The translations under genes and the position numbers were made by a program. Shown here in pieces: positions 53,230-63,429 of a stretch of DNA of 64,000 nucleotides; the stretch's first letter is position 1; each line of letters starts with the position of its first letter. Under the pieces are notes generated by a model. That model saw only the letters and a list, made by a program, of their open reading frames with translations. It made no database searches and had not been told where the DNA came from. The DNA is from Portulaca oleracea (lineage: Eukaryota > Streptophyta > Magnoliopsida > Caryophyllales > Portulacaceae). The stretch covers positions 46,884,195-46,948,194 of the forward strand of contig CM055872.1 of the NCBI GenBank assembly GCA_029582165.1. The letters run 5' to 3'.

Positions 53230-54854
53230 TGTTTACTCTCGATTTTGGGCCTAAATAACGCCTTTCGGCTTGCTCTATTGGCTCATTTCTAAGTCTTTTC
53301 CTTCGTTTTTATTAGCTTTTTAGTTGTTTTGTAGGTTTTCGCGCTTTTGGAGAAAATGCATGGAATATGGGCTAAAATTAGGCTTTTTAGGGAATCCCGA
53401 GCGATATCCCGAGCCTAAGCCGAGCCGAGATCCAAGGCGGAGTCGACCCGGGATCATTTTCCCAAGTTTTGATAGAATCAGGTTCGTGGCACCCGCTATA
53501 GCCATCGTAGCGGGCGCCACAACCTGGAAGGAGAGGGAAGAAGGCTCGGCAGCAACAGCTGGTCGCCCCTGTCACAAAAGAGGTCGCACCCGCGACCTAC
53601 AGCTGAAGATGGACAAGGGATTTCTAGCAGGGGGACATCGCGCCTGCTAACCTGAGGTTCGCGCCCGCGAACTGCTCGGTCAAAAGGAGATCGCCCCCGT
53701 CGTCTGGAAGATGCCGCCCATTGTCTCACGAACACCAAAATCGCCTCACCACTTTTCGCAAGGCCGCGCCCGTGACGGGGTAGATCGCGCCCGCGATCTC
53801 CCTAATTCTGCGCGATGCTTCGGCTCTGTACGCTCCGTTTTGGGCAGAAGTTATGCCTTGTATTATAGCTCCTTGGCTGCGATTTTAAGGGGGGATTCCA
53901 TTCTATCTTTTAGACTATACATTCAACCTTGTATTAGGAGTTTTAGAGAGAGATTAGTATAGGGTTTTGGTGTATTTTGGTTTGTAATCAAGATTGGAGG
54001 ATTCAACAATTGAGAGATTTCTTTGGATCATCCTTTCCATTGTTCTTCCTTGCTCTTCCACTGCATTTGATAAGTTTCTTCTTCCCTAAACTCTACTTTA
54101 CCTTGCTAATTACTTCAATTGCTTGTTAATTGCTTTCCTTGCTTTTTAATTGCTTTGATTGTCTCTTATTTGTGTTGTTTGTCTTTTGATTGTCAGTTGA
54201 TGATAGAAATCACGTTTAGGGTTGGTTTTGTTGATGTTGTTAGCATAGTTGTGATGAGTAGTGGCTAGAATCCTAGTGGGTTAGGGGGTAATTAAGGGTG
54301 TGAATGGGTAATTAGGAATGGGTTAGCAATTTTAGTGAGTAATTGGGTAGGAAATCACTTTCCCACTCCAATCCTTCCCTCAAGTGGCGTGTATTTGGGT
54401 CCGAAAGCTCCCAAATACATCCAACACTTGGGTTGGAAGGTTGGAGTTGGGATAGTTAATGCTCACCCACGAAAGTGGAAGGAGGTTAACTAGGGAATTC
54501 TGTTTCATTAACCCTCCGGGTCCGTGGTGGACCTTGGGGAAGTTAATCCGGACTATCCTCGAGAGAGGAAGCCCGGTGGGTATTTTCTAACAGAATTTCC
54601 ACTTGATTGTCCTCTCTTGTTGCTCTCTTATTGCAAAATCAGTCTCCTTGTTCCCGTTTGCATCCCGAAAAGTCCTCGAAACCCATTGTTTCACCTTGAT
54701 TGACCCTAGTTTGTTTCCTTGCTTTGTGATCTCCTTCAACCCGTTGCCTTACCTTAGCGATCTTAGGCCCGACTTAGACCGAGTTCCTTAGCCAAGGCCC
54801 CTAGCTCCTCGAGAATAACGATACAAAAAATCGGGGTTACAAAACCATGTTACA
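53230..54854 (+). repeat. 3' LTR of Athila-type element
   Basis: Direct repeat of 48617-50221, with the palindrome array at 53540-53805. Differences are scattered substitutions and small indels, concentrated in the palindrome array. Confidence 0.93.
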
Positions 54855-55389
54855 ATCAGCTCAATTCTTTGGCTTATAAGGTAGAGATTCAGAAGAAGTC
54901 CAGGAGAAAAGAGTATGCAACCGAAACCCTAACCAGAACCTATCCCCAATTAGCCAAATCGTATCCTTACACAAGACCCTATCCTACACCCCAAAAACCA
55001 GCCTTTACCCCCAGATATCCCACAAAAAAACCCCATTCCCCCACAAAAAAAACAACCCATACCACTTCAAAGAACCCAAAATCCCATCCCTACAGATAAC
55101 AAAATATGTTTTAGATGTCAAGGACTAGGGCATATAGCCTCTGAATGTCCTAACAAAATGGTAGTAACCCTTGTAAAATATATGGCAACCCTGTTTGTAA
55201 AGCCTGAATATTAAGTTTAGGAGGAAGAACAACTAGAGGAGGAACCTATAGGAGAACCAGTTTATGATGAGGTAGAAGAAAATCCTCTTGTGGGAGAAAT
55301 GTTAGTGATTAGGAGAGTTCTTAACAGCTCTTCTGTAGAAGCAGGACATGAGCAAAGGGACGCCATCTTTCACACTAGGTGCACTGTTG
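54855..55389 (+). pseudogene. Reina gag C-terminus with CCHC zinc knuckle
   Basis: Continues the gag interrupted at 48616. The frame 54869-55099 is basic, Pro/Thr/Lys-rich (a typical pre-knuckle linker), and the knuckle CFRCQGLGHIASEC is at 55107-55148, C-x2-C-x4-H-x4-C. A Glu-rich stretch and LNSSSVEAGHEQRDAIFHTR follow up to the MITE at 55390. Stops and frame changes are present. Confidence 0.8.
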
Positions 55390-55826
55390 TTAGAATTGGG
55401 ATTCTAATTAGGACCGATGACCGTAGTTAGGATCAGAATTGTAGAATTGAATCGAGGACCGTAAGATTCTAATATAATTGGAAAATATAAAAAAACGTTC
55501 TATAATAGTTATCATCATAACAAATGTTCTCCAGTAATGAAGCAATAGATTAAATTTATATTCAGTGGATAACATTAATACAAATTTATATTGTCATGAC
55601 AAAATTTTAAAGATAATAATGTGCGCAAACACATGTAGGATCGAAGATCGAATCGTAGGATCGTACAATTTTATTGTGATTCTAACACATAATATTCAGG
55701 TTAAACAAGGATCGTAAGATCCTATGTACTTTAAGGTTCTAATAAAAGTTGGATCGATGGAAGGTTTTTTTATCGTAAACTCGTAGAATTGTTGATTCGG
55801 ATTGGGATTTAATAACTATGTTGTGA
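55390..55826 (-). mobile_element. hAT-like MITE family, longer member
   Basis: Its left end GTTGTTAGAATTGGGATTC and right end GGGATTTAATAACTATG match the ends of the 166-bp MITEs in reverse orientation, as do internal GGATCGTAAGATCC-type words. A central AT-rich stretch makes it about 440 bp. It separates the Reina CCHC region from protease. A clean 8-bp flank duplication is not visible. Confidence 0.65.
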
Positions 55827-56440
55827 ATGGGAAAGTATGCTCTTTGATTGTAGATGGAAGGAGTTGTACTAATGCACCTTCGTAGGAGATGGTAGAGAAG
55901 TTACAGTACGTTGGCTACTATTCCCCATCCAACCCCTTATTCCATCCAGTGGCTCAAATCTAGCAAAGGCATCCTTGTTACCGAAAGGTGCTGGGTGAGT
56001 TTCTCTATATTCATAAACTATCATGCTTCTATTTGGTGTTATGTGTTGCCGATAGATGCCTGTCATTTATTGCTAGGCAAACCTTGGATGTTTGACAGGT
56101 CTGTATGTCATGAATGGAGGGGCAACACTCATACCCTACTGATAAACCACAAAAAAGTAACCCTTACCCCCTTTAAACCATCCCAAATCCCTAAACCCAC
56201 AAAAAACATGATCATTGAGCCTACCCTTGATCTAGTACTCAGTGTTGCACATTATGAGTTTAGTGTCAAGAAGGATCTTATCCTTTTAGACCTTGATGAA
56301 CCTCAAACCCCACAAAATGACTATCCACTCCTAGCCACACTCCTAGAGGAGTTTATTTTCCTATTCCCAGAGGAAGTGCCCCTAGGATTATTCCCTAAAA
56401 GAGACGTTCAGCACAAGATAAATCTAGTGCAAGGGTCTGT
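55827..56440 (+). pseudogene. Reina aspartic protease and linker
   Basis: CSLIVDGRSCTNAPS (about 55838-55882) is the active-site region, with DGRSC where DGGSC is usual. A TAG follows within a few codons. The frame from 55911 contains WVSFSIFINYHASIWCYVLP and CHLLLGKPWMFDRSV, the flap end of protease. The linker to RT (EEVPLGLFPKRDVQHKIN) follows without a break. Confidence 0.8.
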
Positions 56441-57215
56441 ACTCCCTAATAATCCACCATACAAGATGACCCCAACTGAGACTAACGAGATTTATAGGCA
56501 GGTATATGATCTTCTTAACAAGGGAATGATCAAGAAGAGTCTTAGTCATTGTGTTGTTCCAGCTTTATTGGAGCCTAAGAAAGATGGGAGTCAAAGAATG
56601 TACGCATTGATTGTAGGGCGATAAACAAGATCACTATCAAGTATAGGTTTCCTATACCTAGACTTGAGGATCTTTTGGATGAATTACATGGCTCTAGTGT
56701 ATTCTCCAAGATAGATATGAGGAGTGGTTATTACCAGATCAAAATCTATGAAGGTGATGAGTGGAAGACATCATTTAAAACCAAAGGAGGGTTGTTTAAA
56801 TGGCTGGTGATACCCTTTGGTTTAACCAATGCTGCTTCTACCTTCATGAGGCTTATGAACCAAGTGTTGAAACCTTTGATTGATAAGTGCGTTGGGGTTT
56901 ATTTTTGATGACATTGTTGTATATAGCAGCAGTGAAGTAGATCATCAATAGCACTTGAGGAGTGCTATGGAAATTTTGGACAAGGAGAAAGTTTATGGTA
57001 ACCTTAAGAAATGTCAATTTTTCACTAATCAAGTTACTTTTCTTGGTTATGTGATTACTATAGAAGGTATTCAGGTAGATAATGAGAAGATGAAGGTCAT
57101 TAGAGAGTGGCCAATGTCAAGCTCAATACATCAAGTTATGAGCTTCCATGGGTTATCATCTTTTTATCGGAGATTTGTGAAAAACATCTATGGCCCCTAT
57201 GACTGAATTGGTCAA
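56441..57215 (+). pseudogene. Reina reverse transcriptase
   Basis: Blocks in order: [36 protein letters not shown], then after a frameshift [17 protein letters not shown] (first catalytic Asp), [22 protein letters not shown] and [12 protein letters not shown] with the DD in a shifted frame near 56900-56920. Thumb sequence NLKKCQFFTNQVTFLGYVIT follows at 56955-57206. A single extra T before GATGAC near 56907 accounts for the break at the catalytic box. Stops confirm decay. Confidence 0.92.
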
Positions 57216-57259
57216 GGCTAAGAAATTTCAATGGCCTCCAGCAACCTAGAGAGTCTTTG

Positions 57260-57690
57260 AAATGGTCAAGGAAAAGCTCATTACAACCCCAATTTCAGCA
57301 ATGCCTAACTTTTCCAAGGTATTTAAAGTGGAGTGTGATGCTTCTGGAGTAGGCATAGGAGCTGCCTCAACTCAAAAAAGTAAGCTTATAGCTTACTTTA
57401 GTGAGAAACTGAATGATGCCAAGAAGAAGTACAACAGTTATGATAAGGAGTTTTATGCCATCATCATAGCTCTTGAACATTCGAGGCATTATTTGATTGG
57501 AGGGGAGTTTATTCTTCATAATGATCATGAAGCCCTTAATTCATTCAAGGGCAGCACAAACTCAACCCCAGACATGCAAAATGGGTGGAATTTATGTAGT
57601 CTTTCCACTTCATGATCCATCACAGGTCAGGGAACATGAACAAAGGACTAGATGCACTATCCAGAAGATATCCATTGTTGCATATACTTG
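57260..57690 (+). pseudogene. Reina RNase H
   Basis: VFKVECDASGVGIGAAS (first Asp), SYDKEFYAIIIALEHSRHYL (catalytic Glu), FILHNDHEALNSF (third acidic residue) and GLDALSRRYP (final Asp) are present, so all four catalytic acidic residues remain. A frame change at about 57560-57612 splits the last part. It follows RT directly. Confidence 0.9.
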
Positions 57691-58770
57691 ATTTAAGAGT
57701 TCTTGGATTTCAACAGCATAAAGCTCTTTATTCTGAAGATGCGGATTTCAAGGAGAAGTATCTAACTTGTCACCAGCACCCTCATGGTCTCTATCTTATG
57801 GATCAGGGGTTCTTGTTTAAAAGAACTAGATTATGTATACCAAGAAGTAGCATCAAGGAACTTCTTGTGTCAGAAATGCGTGGAGGAGGTTTAGTAGGCC
57901 TTTTTGGCATGGAGAAGACTCTAATTATGTTGAAAGAGCACTATTTTGGCCTAAAATGGGCAAGGATGTATAACATATGGTGAGAAGATGCACTATCTAC
58001 CAGTTATCCAAGAGTCACAGTTAACCCCAAGGGTTGTACACCCATCTTCTAGTTCCAGCAAGTCCATGGGAAGATGTCAGCTTGGATTTCATGGTTGGAT
58101 TGCTAAGGACACAACAAAGTAAAGACTCTATCATGGTAGTAGTGGACAAGTTTTCTAAAATGGCTCATTTTACTCCATGTCATGCTGCTTATGATGCTAC
58201 AAAAGTTGTTGATTTCTACTTCCAAGAAGTGGTGAAGCTTCATGGTGTCCCTAGGTCTATGGTGTCTGACAGGGATACCAAGTTCTTGAGCCATTTTTGG
58301 GTGACTCTATAGAAGAAACATGGGACTCAACTCAAGTTCAGCACTACTTTCCACCCACAAACAGATGGGAAGATAGAGATGACCAACAGGACAATGGGTA
58401 CTTTGCTTCGAGGCTTGGTGCATAGGAACAAGTCTAGTTGGTATACTCTACTTGCCCATGCTGAATTTGCCTTCAGCAGGGCACCCAGCAAGGCTAATTA
58501 ATACTCCCTATTCCAAGTAGTCTATGGGAAAAATTTCATCACTACATTAGACTTTACTCCTCAAGCAACTGTTGTGAAATATAGCTATAAAGCAAATGCA
58601 GCGGCAAGGCAAATCAAAGAGTTCCATCAATAAGTTCATAAGCAATGAGAAAGTAGCAGTAGTAACTAACCAAAAAGAAGAAGAGTTGTCTTTCAATTAG
58701 GAGACCTGGTCTGGATCCATCTAAGGAAGGACATGTTTCCTAGTAGGAGGAAAGGGAAGTTAGTGACAAG
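57690..58770 (+). pseudogene. Reina integrase
   Basis: The zinc-binding region (57612-57983) is recognisable from FLFKRTRLCIPRSSIKELL and FGMEKTLIMLKEHYFGLKW, but the usual histidines of HGGGLAGHFG-type sequence are replaced (RGGGLVGLFG). The core shows [10 protein letters not shown] (first Asp), [14 protein letters not shown] (second Asp) and, after a TAG near 58310, FHPQTDGKIEMTNRT (Glu), giving the DDE triad across broken frames. VWIHLRKDMFPSRRKGKL begins the GPY/F-type C-terminal domain, cut by the MITE at 58773. Confidence 0.88.
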
Positions 58771-58772
58771 GG

Positions 58773-58938
58773 CATAGTTATTAAAATCTCGATCCTGATC
58801 AATGATACTACAATTTTGTCATCTGAAATCCTTGATGCAATTCTACTATCCACATTTTGATCCACGATCTTATGTGATTTAATTCTGATCCTAACTACCG
58901 CATGGATCCGAGTTAGGATCTCGATTTTAACAACCTTG
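58773..58938 (+). mobile_element. hAT-like MITE, 166 bp, second copy
   Basis: Same length and ends as 38783-38948 (CATAGTTATTAAAATCTCGAT start, AACAACCTTG end). The flanks GACAAGGG (58765-58772) and GACAAGGA (58939-58946) match at 7 of 8. It interrupts the integrase C-terminal region of the Reina element, so it is younger than that element. Confidence 0.9.
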
Positions 58939-59120
58939 GACAAGGACAGATGGTCCTTTTGATGTTTTGGAGAATATTGATGAGAATGCTTATAAATTGG
59001 ATCTCTCATATGATTATGGAGTCAATGCCACATTCAATGTAGCTAATTTGAGCCTTATTATCTAGAGGAAGAAGGTCTACCAAGTTTGAGGACAAATTTT
59101 GCTCAACTTGGGGAGGGTGA
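58939..59120 (+). pseudogene. Reina integrase C-terminal remnant and polypurine tract
   Basis: The integrase C-terminal domain resumes after the MITE with DGPFDVLENIDENAYKLDL and NATFNVANLS. No chromodomain is recognised before the stops. TTGGGGAGGGTGA (59109-59121) is the purine tract before the 3' LTR. Confidence 0.8.
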
Positions 59121-60360
59121 TGTAGATTATCCATCTACGTTATCCTTGGTCCAAGATTGTCCCTTGGGTTTGGTTTTAACCCAAGATATTCCAAGAAGAT
59201 AGTTTAATCAACTTGAATACTTAGGCAGCACATCAGGGGGTTTTGTAACCTCCATTCACCTACTTTAATGCATCGTTGGAGGACAGGCCCTAGGGAAGTT
59301 TTGAAATTCTGTATATATGGTGTTTGGTTGCCCAGGGTCAAACATGGAGGAGCGGCTTGGCGTTAGTGGCAATACTCAGTTTCTTGAACTGAGTTTTTAT
59401 AGAACCCCAGCTTTAGCAGGTAGGGTTCTTGAGGCTCGTGCAAGCTGCATGGGTTATCTTAATGGATGATCTTGGTTTCCTTGTACTCCTTAGTGTTCCT
59501 AGTATCTATGATCGTGGAGTGTAACCTACTGCTATCCTTGGGCATTTTTTGCAGCCCTAGCAACCCAAGGCAGTCAACAAAGGAGGACAATTGAGAAACT
59601 AAGGGAATTTCAGCTTCTATTGAGGTCTCTTTGGTCATTTTTCACTTTGATGGAGTTACCTTAGAACCTATTTGTCACAAAAAGAACTTAGAAGATCCCA
59701 GGGCTATTTAGCTCAAGTAAATCATAGCAAGAAGCCATGGAAACCATATGTTGGACCAAGAGGAAATAGTCAACCAGCAGGTAGAGTTTTGTTGGCTTCT
59801 TACAATTATAATCGATGTAATTATGTATTTAATTAAAATTAACCGGCTCATTTGGATGTAATTACATGTAATCTAGACTAATTAGAGGTTTCTTCACACT
59901 TAGGAAACCTCATTACCTCATCTAAGCAAGTTGGTTGCTTGCGTGCTTATTGTTTTATATGCAAAGCTTCTGCAAACCATTTACAACATTCGAGTTTATG
60001 AAATTGGGGGAGCTTTGCTTCTTCTCTCTTGTTTGTGAGTGTTCTAACAACTCTCATTCTTCTATTGGACTGTAACTAAGCCCTAGAAAGTGTAGCAGGT
60101 GATAAGTAGAGTTTGGTTCATACTTGAAGTGGTGTGGTTTGTATCTCCAGGCTCATAAGTTCAGTTCTTGTGCTTTCAAGCTGTGGTGTGGTCTGTATCA
60201 GCTTAGGCTTAAGTTGTATCCTTTTCTTTCTCTGTTTTCCTCTCCTTGATGCTATATTTGATTCCATAGTCAGCTTAGTTAATGAACAATAAGGTCTCAG
60301 TTGGTGTTTTGGTGTTGTCCAGCTCTTTGCACTCTCATTCTTTGAGCTGCACATACATCA
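59121..60360 (+). repeat. 3' LTR of Reina element
   Basis: Direct repeat of 46644-47841, ending CACATACATCA, with many substitutions relative to the 5' LTR. Confidence 0.88.
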
Positions 60361-61280
60361 TCAAAGCACTTAGTCCTTATGGAGATGAGCTTGACTCAAC
60401 ACTAATATGTCTATACTGTGCACTTGCAGTTTCGTAGAGTCTATATGACCTATGACAGCACATAGATAAAGTAGTTGCTTAGTCCTAGTAAATTAATTCG
60501 ACGCACTGCGATCGATAAGCAAACCTAATACACTAGAGATCTTTTTTATTGAAGTACAAGTCAATAGGTTTCATATATTAGTCGATTGTGAGGCACAATA
60601 AGGACATTATACCCATAAATGCTAGTGATCGCATGTATGGTTACAAAATATATCTTTAAGCTATTAAAATGATGACACGTACCACCAATGCATGCCTTCT
60701 TTTTTGAAAGCTCGTCTCTTTAGAGCTCTACACTTAAACGTCTTTAGCTTGAAGGAAAGTAAAGACATAAGACCTTCTTTGTGAATTAAGACATGACACA
60801 GCATTACATAAAGACTTGTGTTCATTTATAGGACTACGACGTAGAATAGTTTAATAAATAGCAATTTGTGCATCACTCAATACAAAATTGCATGTAGAAT
60901 AAAAATAAAAATAATTCATAAAATTTACTTGAGTTATCTTATTAAAGGTTAGAATCAATGTCCTAACAACCATAGCTTAACAAAACTATTTAAGATTTTG
61001 TAAGGGAAAAAATCAAAACAAATAAATAAATAAGCAACACCTATAGAATTTTATTGGCTCCAAAAAAAAATGAGTAAACACAAAAATAGAACACCCATCA
61101 TATCCAATAAAAGTCTACTCCTAATCCTACCCTCCATGAGACCACCATATAGATCCAATTAGCAAATACATAAAGTCTTATAAAGGAAGGCAATTATAAA
61201 AGCTAAAGTCCATACAAACAAATTTTATGTACAATTACAATTACAATTACAATATATCATTAGACAACAAGGAGGTTGGA
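60361..61280. other. Downstream flank of the BEL1-like exon
   Basis: No TE signature recognised. On the minus strand this is the 3' side of the homeobox exon; CCAATAAAATTC near 61046-61057 (minus strand) could serve as a polyadenylation signal. A short (TTACAA)n minisatellite lies near 61231-61252. Confidence 0.45.
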
Positions 61281-61469
61281 TTAATTTATTTTGTTCATTA
61301 TTTTATTGTAGTTTTGAAATATGCTTAATTGACTTTGTTGACTGTCAACATTGCTATTGGTTCCTTCCTCATTTTGGCGATACCCTTTTCTTCGATTCAA
61401 CTCTGCACTCATTTCCTCAACTAACGGTTTCCAGAGTCTAACTCGAGCATTTATGAACCAATTTGAAAC
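61281..61469 (-). CDS. BEL1-like homeodomain protein, last exon (ATH1-like)
   Basis: After a TGTGGCAG acceptor at 61470-61477, the exon opens [20 protein letters not shown], the C-terminal half of homeodomain helix 3 in BELL-class TALE homeodomain proteins, and ends at TAA (61281-61283) with a Gln/Asn-rich tail. BELL genes have an intron at exactly this Gln-Val position. The short tail beginning AELNRRK resembles ATH1 more than the long-tailed BELL members. The preceding homeodomain exon is not seen up to 64000, so it either lies beyond the window or this exon is a relocated fragment. BELL proteins bind DNA with KNOX partners in meristem and flowering control. Confidence 0.8.
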   Translation of the reverse strand, partial: VSNWFINARVRLWKPLVEEMSAELNRRKGYRQNEEGTNSNVDSQQSQLSIFQNYNKIMNKIN

Positions 61470-62499
61470 CTGCCACATTTGACTTTATGGTTAGCTTCTT
61501 CATAAATACAGTATAAAATACATATTCACTCGCATTCACCTTCACATTCAATTTCAAGGTTGTTGATTCAAAGCATTAGTATTCAACATGTTGCATTAGG
61601 CAGTGGTAAACCAGCCAAAACATTAAATTGAGGTACCCTAACTTTTGTGGTAACTAATTTTCAACCCATAGTTTTCAAAAATAATTTTGAAGTATCATAA
61701 TTCTTTAGCTAAAGATTTCTAGGGACCACTCTAATGGAATCAATTGAAATCCCAGCAAAGATTTTATTATTTTAGGTTTTAAGTAAAAAAAACAGAAAAA
61801 GAAAAATGTTCTTAAAATGTCTCTTGATTCCATGGCTAAACCCCATATCATCGTCATTCTTCTTCCTTCTCCCTATTGGTTTATCCATATCCCGATTCCT
61901 CCTTTAGCTAAATCATTGCCTAATCCTATATCTGAAGCCCCCTAATTCATATCAATAACCAACAATCCCTAGAAGTACTAAGTCGAGAACACATAAAGCT
62001 TTATTCTTTCAAACCTAAATAATTAGAACCCTAATACTAATAACTAAGAAACACGAGGAACAAGATAGAAAAACATATCGAGAAGGAAATAAAGGAAACT
62101 ATGGCAAAAAAATAGGGGAGGGAAAACATGACAAAAGAACAAATCCACCTGCGAAATTTGAATATGTATACATTAAAATCAACTGAAATCAACCTTAAGA
62201 AATCAAACCCAAAAAAAAAACACCCCCAATTACCCACTACATTCGAGCATGGAGAACGGTTAATAAACACAACCATTGTTGGCGTTGAAGCAACTCGTAT
62301 AAACAACCAGCAGATAGGAACCAAACAAACATAAACCTAGATTTGCAACATCCGAGCCCATCAACTAAAATCAATGTTGAACTGTATGAACCTAGAAATG
62401 AACTTTGAACTATATGAACCTAGAAATGAACTAGCATAACCTAGAATTGACAATCACCACTACAAAATGAAACCTACAAATTGAGAGAGAGGAAGAAGA
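61470..62499. other. Presumed intron or intergenic DNA upstream of the homeobox exon
   Basis: AT-rich with no coding similarity on either strand. If the BEL1-like gene is intact this is its last intron, read on the minus strand. Tandem TATGAACCTAGAAATGAACT occurs twice near 62386-62427. Confidence 0.45.
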
Positions 62500-63240
62500 C
62501 ATACATGTTGGAGGAAAGGGAGTAAATGGTATAGAAAACAATAGAAAACTTGTTTGGATATTGCTAAAAGTCGTGGATTGTAATCACTTTCCTTAAGAAC
62601 TATTTACTATATCGTAAATGTTCAAAGGGATAAAGCTAAGCACTTGTAACACTCAAGAAAATTGGTTTCTCACTTGAATCACTCAAGTATAGCTGCAGTT
62701 TAGACAAGAATGAGAGATGTGAGTATAGAAGAACTTGTGATGATCTCAAATGGCTAAGGAATATTCCTATTTATAGGAGAATTTCAAACTCTCTTCATAC
62801 CCTCAAGTCAAAGGATAATTAAGGACCTTAATGGAGGATTAAGACCTTGACTTGGTCAAGAAATATAGTTCTTGGAATCCACATAATATCGGACTTAATA
62901 TTGATATCATATACTTAATACATAAGATTATATAGTCGTTAGCATTAAAAACCATTTCTGGCACTCAACACGATCCGTGTTGACTATACCACGGTCCGTA
63001 TTGAAGCAACACGGACCGTGTTGCCTCAACACGATCCGTGTTGAGCCCAATCTTGGTTGTTATGCTCTCTTGAGACCTACACGACTCGTGCTGGTGTCAA
63101 ACTCATCTGTGTTGATCATATTCTTGATGTTTATCTTATATATGATCCTTATACTTGTTCTACACGATTCCTTATTCTATATAAACTTCTTATACTCTTG
63201 AAATAATTCCAACAATACATACATAAATCGAATGAAACCT
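62500..63240 (-). repeat. LTR-like block with AACACGGTCCGTGTT-type palindromes
   Basis: CCTATTTATAGGAG at about 62768-62781 is TATA-like on the minus strand. From 62966 to 63125 there are AACACGATCCGTGTT, CCACGGTCCGTATTG, AACACGGACCGTGTTG, AACACGATCCGTGTT, ACACGACTCGTG and CATCTGTGTTG words. The same arrangement occurs at 37560-38340, so this is probably an LTR of that family. Its boundaries are not resolved. Confidence 0.5.
62966..63125. repeat. Short-palindrome array (AACACGATCCGTGTT type)
   Basis: At least five AACACG...CGTGTT pairs with centres AT, GA, GG or similar, spaced 10-35 bases. Similar words lie at 38036-38165. Confidence 0.85.
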
Positions 63241-63429
63241 AAACTACATGCATAGCAACATTAACCCAAAAAACCAAGAGAGATGAACTAAAAAAACTAA
63301 AAAATCAAATACTCTAAATGAACAAAGTTCTTACATAAACCCAAAAGTTCAGAAAACCATAAATTGAAATCAATCAATTGCTTAAAATCTACTCCCGATA
63401 ATTGTTGCCTCAGAAAACCTGCAAAAATT

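Larger units (their letters stand above)
48617..54854 (+). mobile_element. Athila-type LTR element lacking pol, complete
   Basis: LTRs at 48617-50221 and 53230-54854 (1,605 and 1,625 bases) begin TGTTTA and end GTTACA. The primer site TGGCGCCGTTGCCGG follows the first LTR, and the purine tract GTGTGGGGGG precedes the second. Flanks ATGAG (48612-48616) and ATCAG (54855-54859) differ at one base, a slightly decayed 5-bp duplication. The 3-kb interior has gag only; no protease, RT or integrase. It is inserted in the Reina gag and is therefore younger. Confidence 0.92.
46644..60360 (+). mobile_element. Reina-type Ty3/gypsy retrotransposon, with nested insertions
   Basis: LTRs at 46644-47841 and 59121-60360 enclose gag, CCHC knuckle, protease, RT, RNase H and integrase in the usual order. 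RT and integrase motifs ([10 protein letters not shown] with a frameshift, [34 protein letters not shown]) match the Reina lineage. Insertions are an Athila element at 48617-54854 and MITEs at 55390-55826 and 58773-58938. Frames are broken in nearly every domain. No target duplication is recognised, possibly because the 5' LTR start has decayed. Confidence 0.88.
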
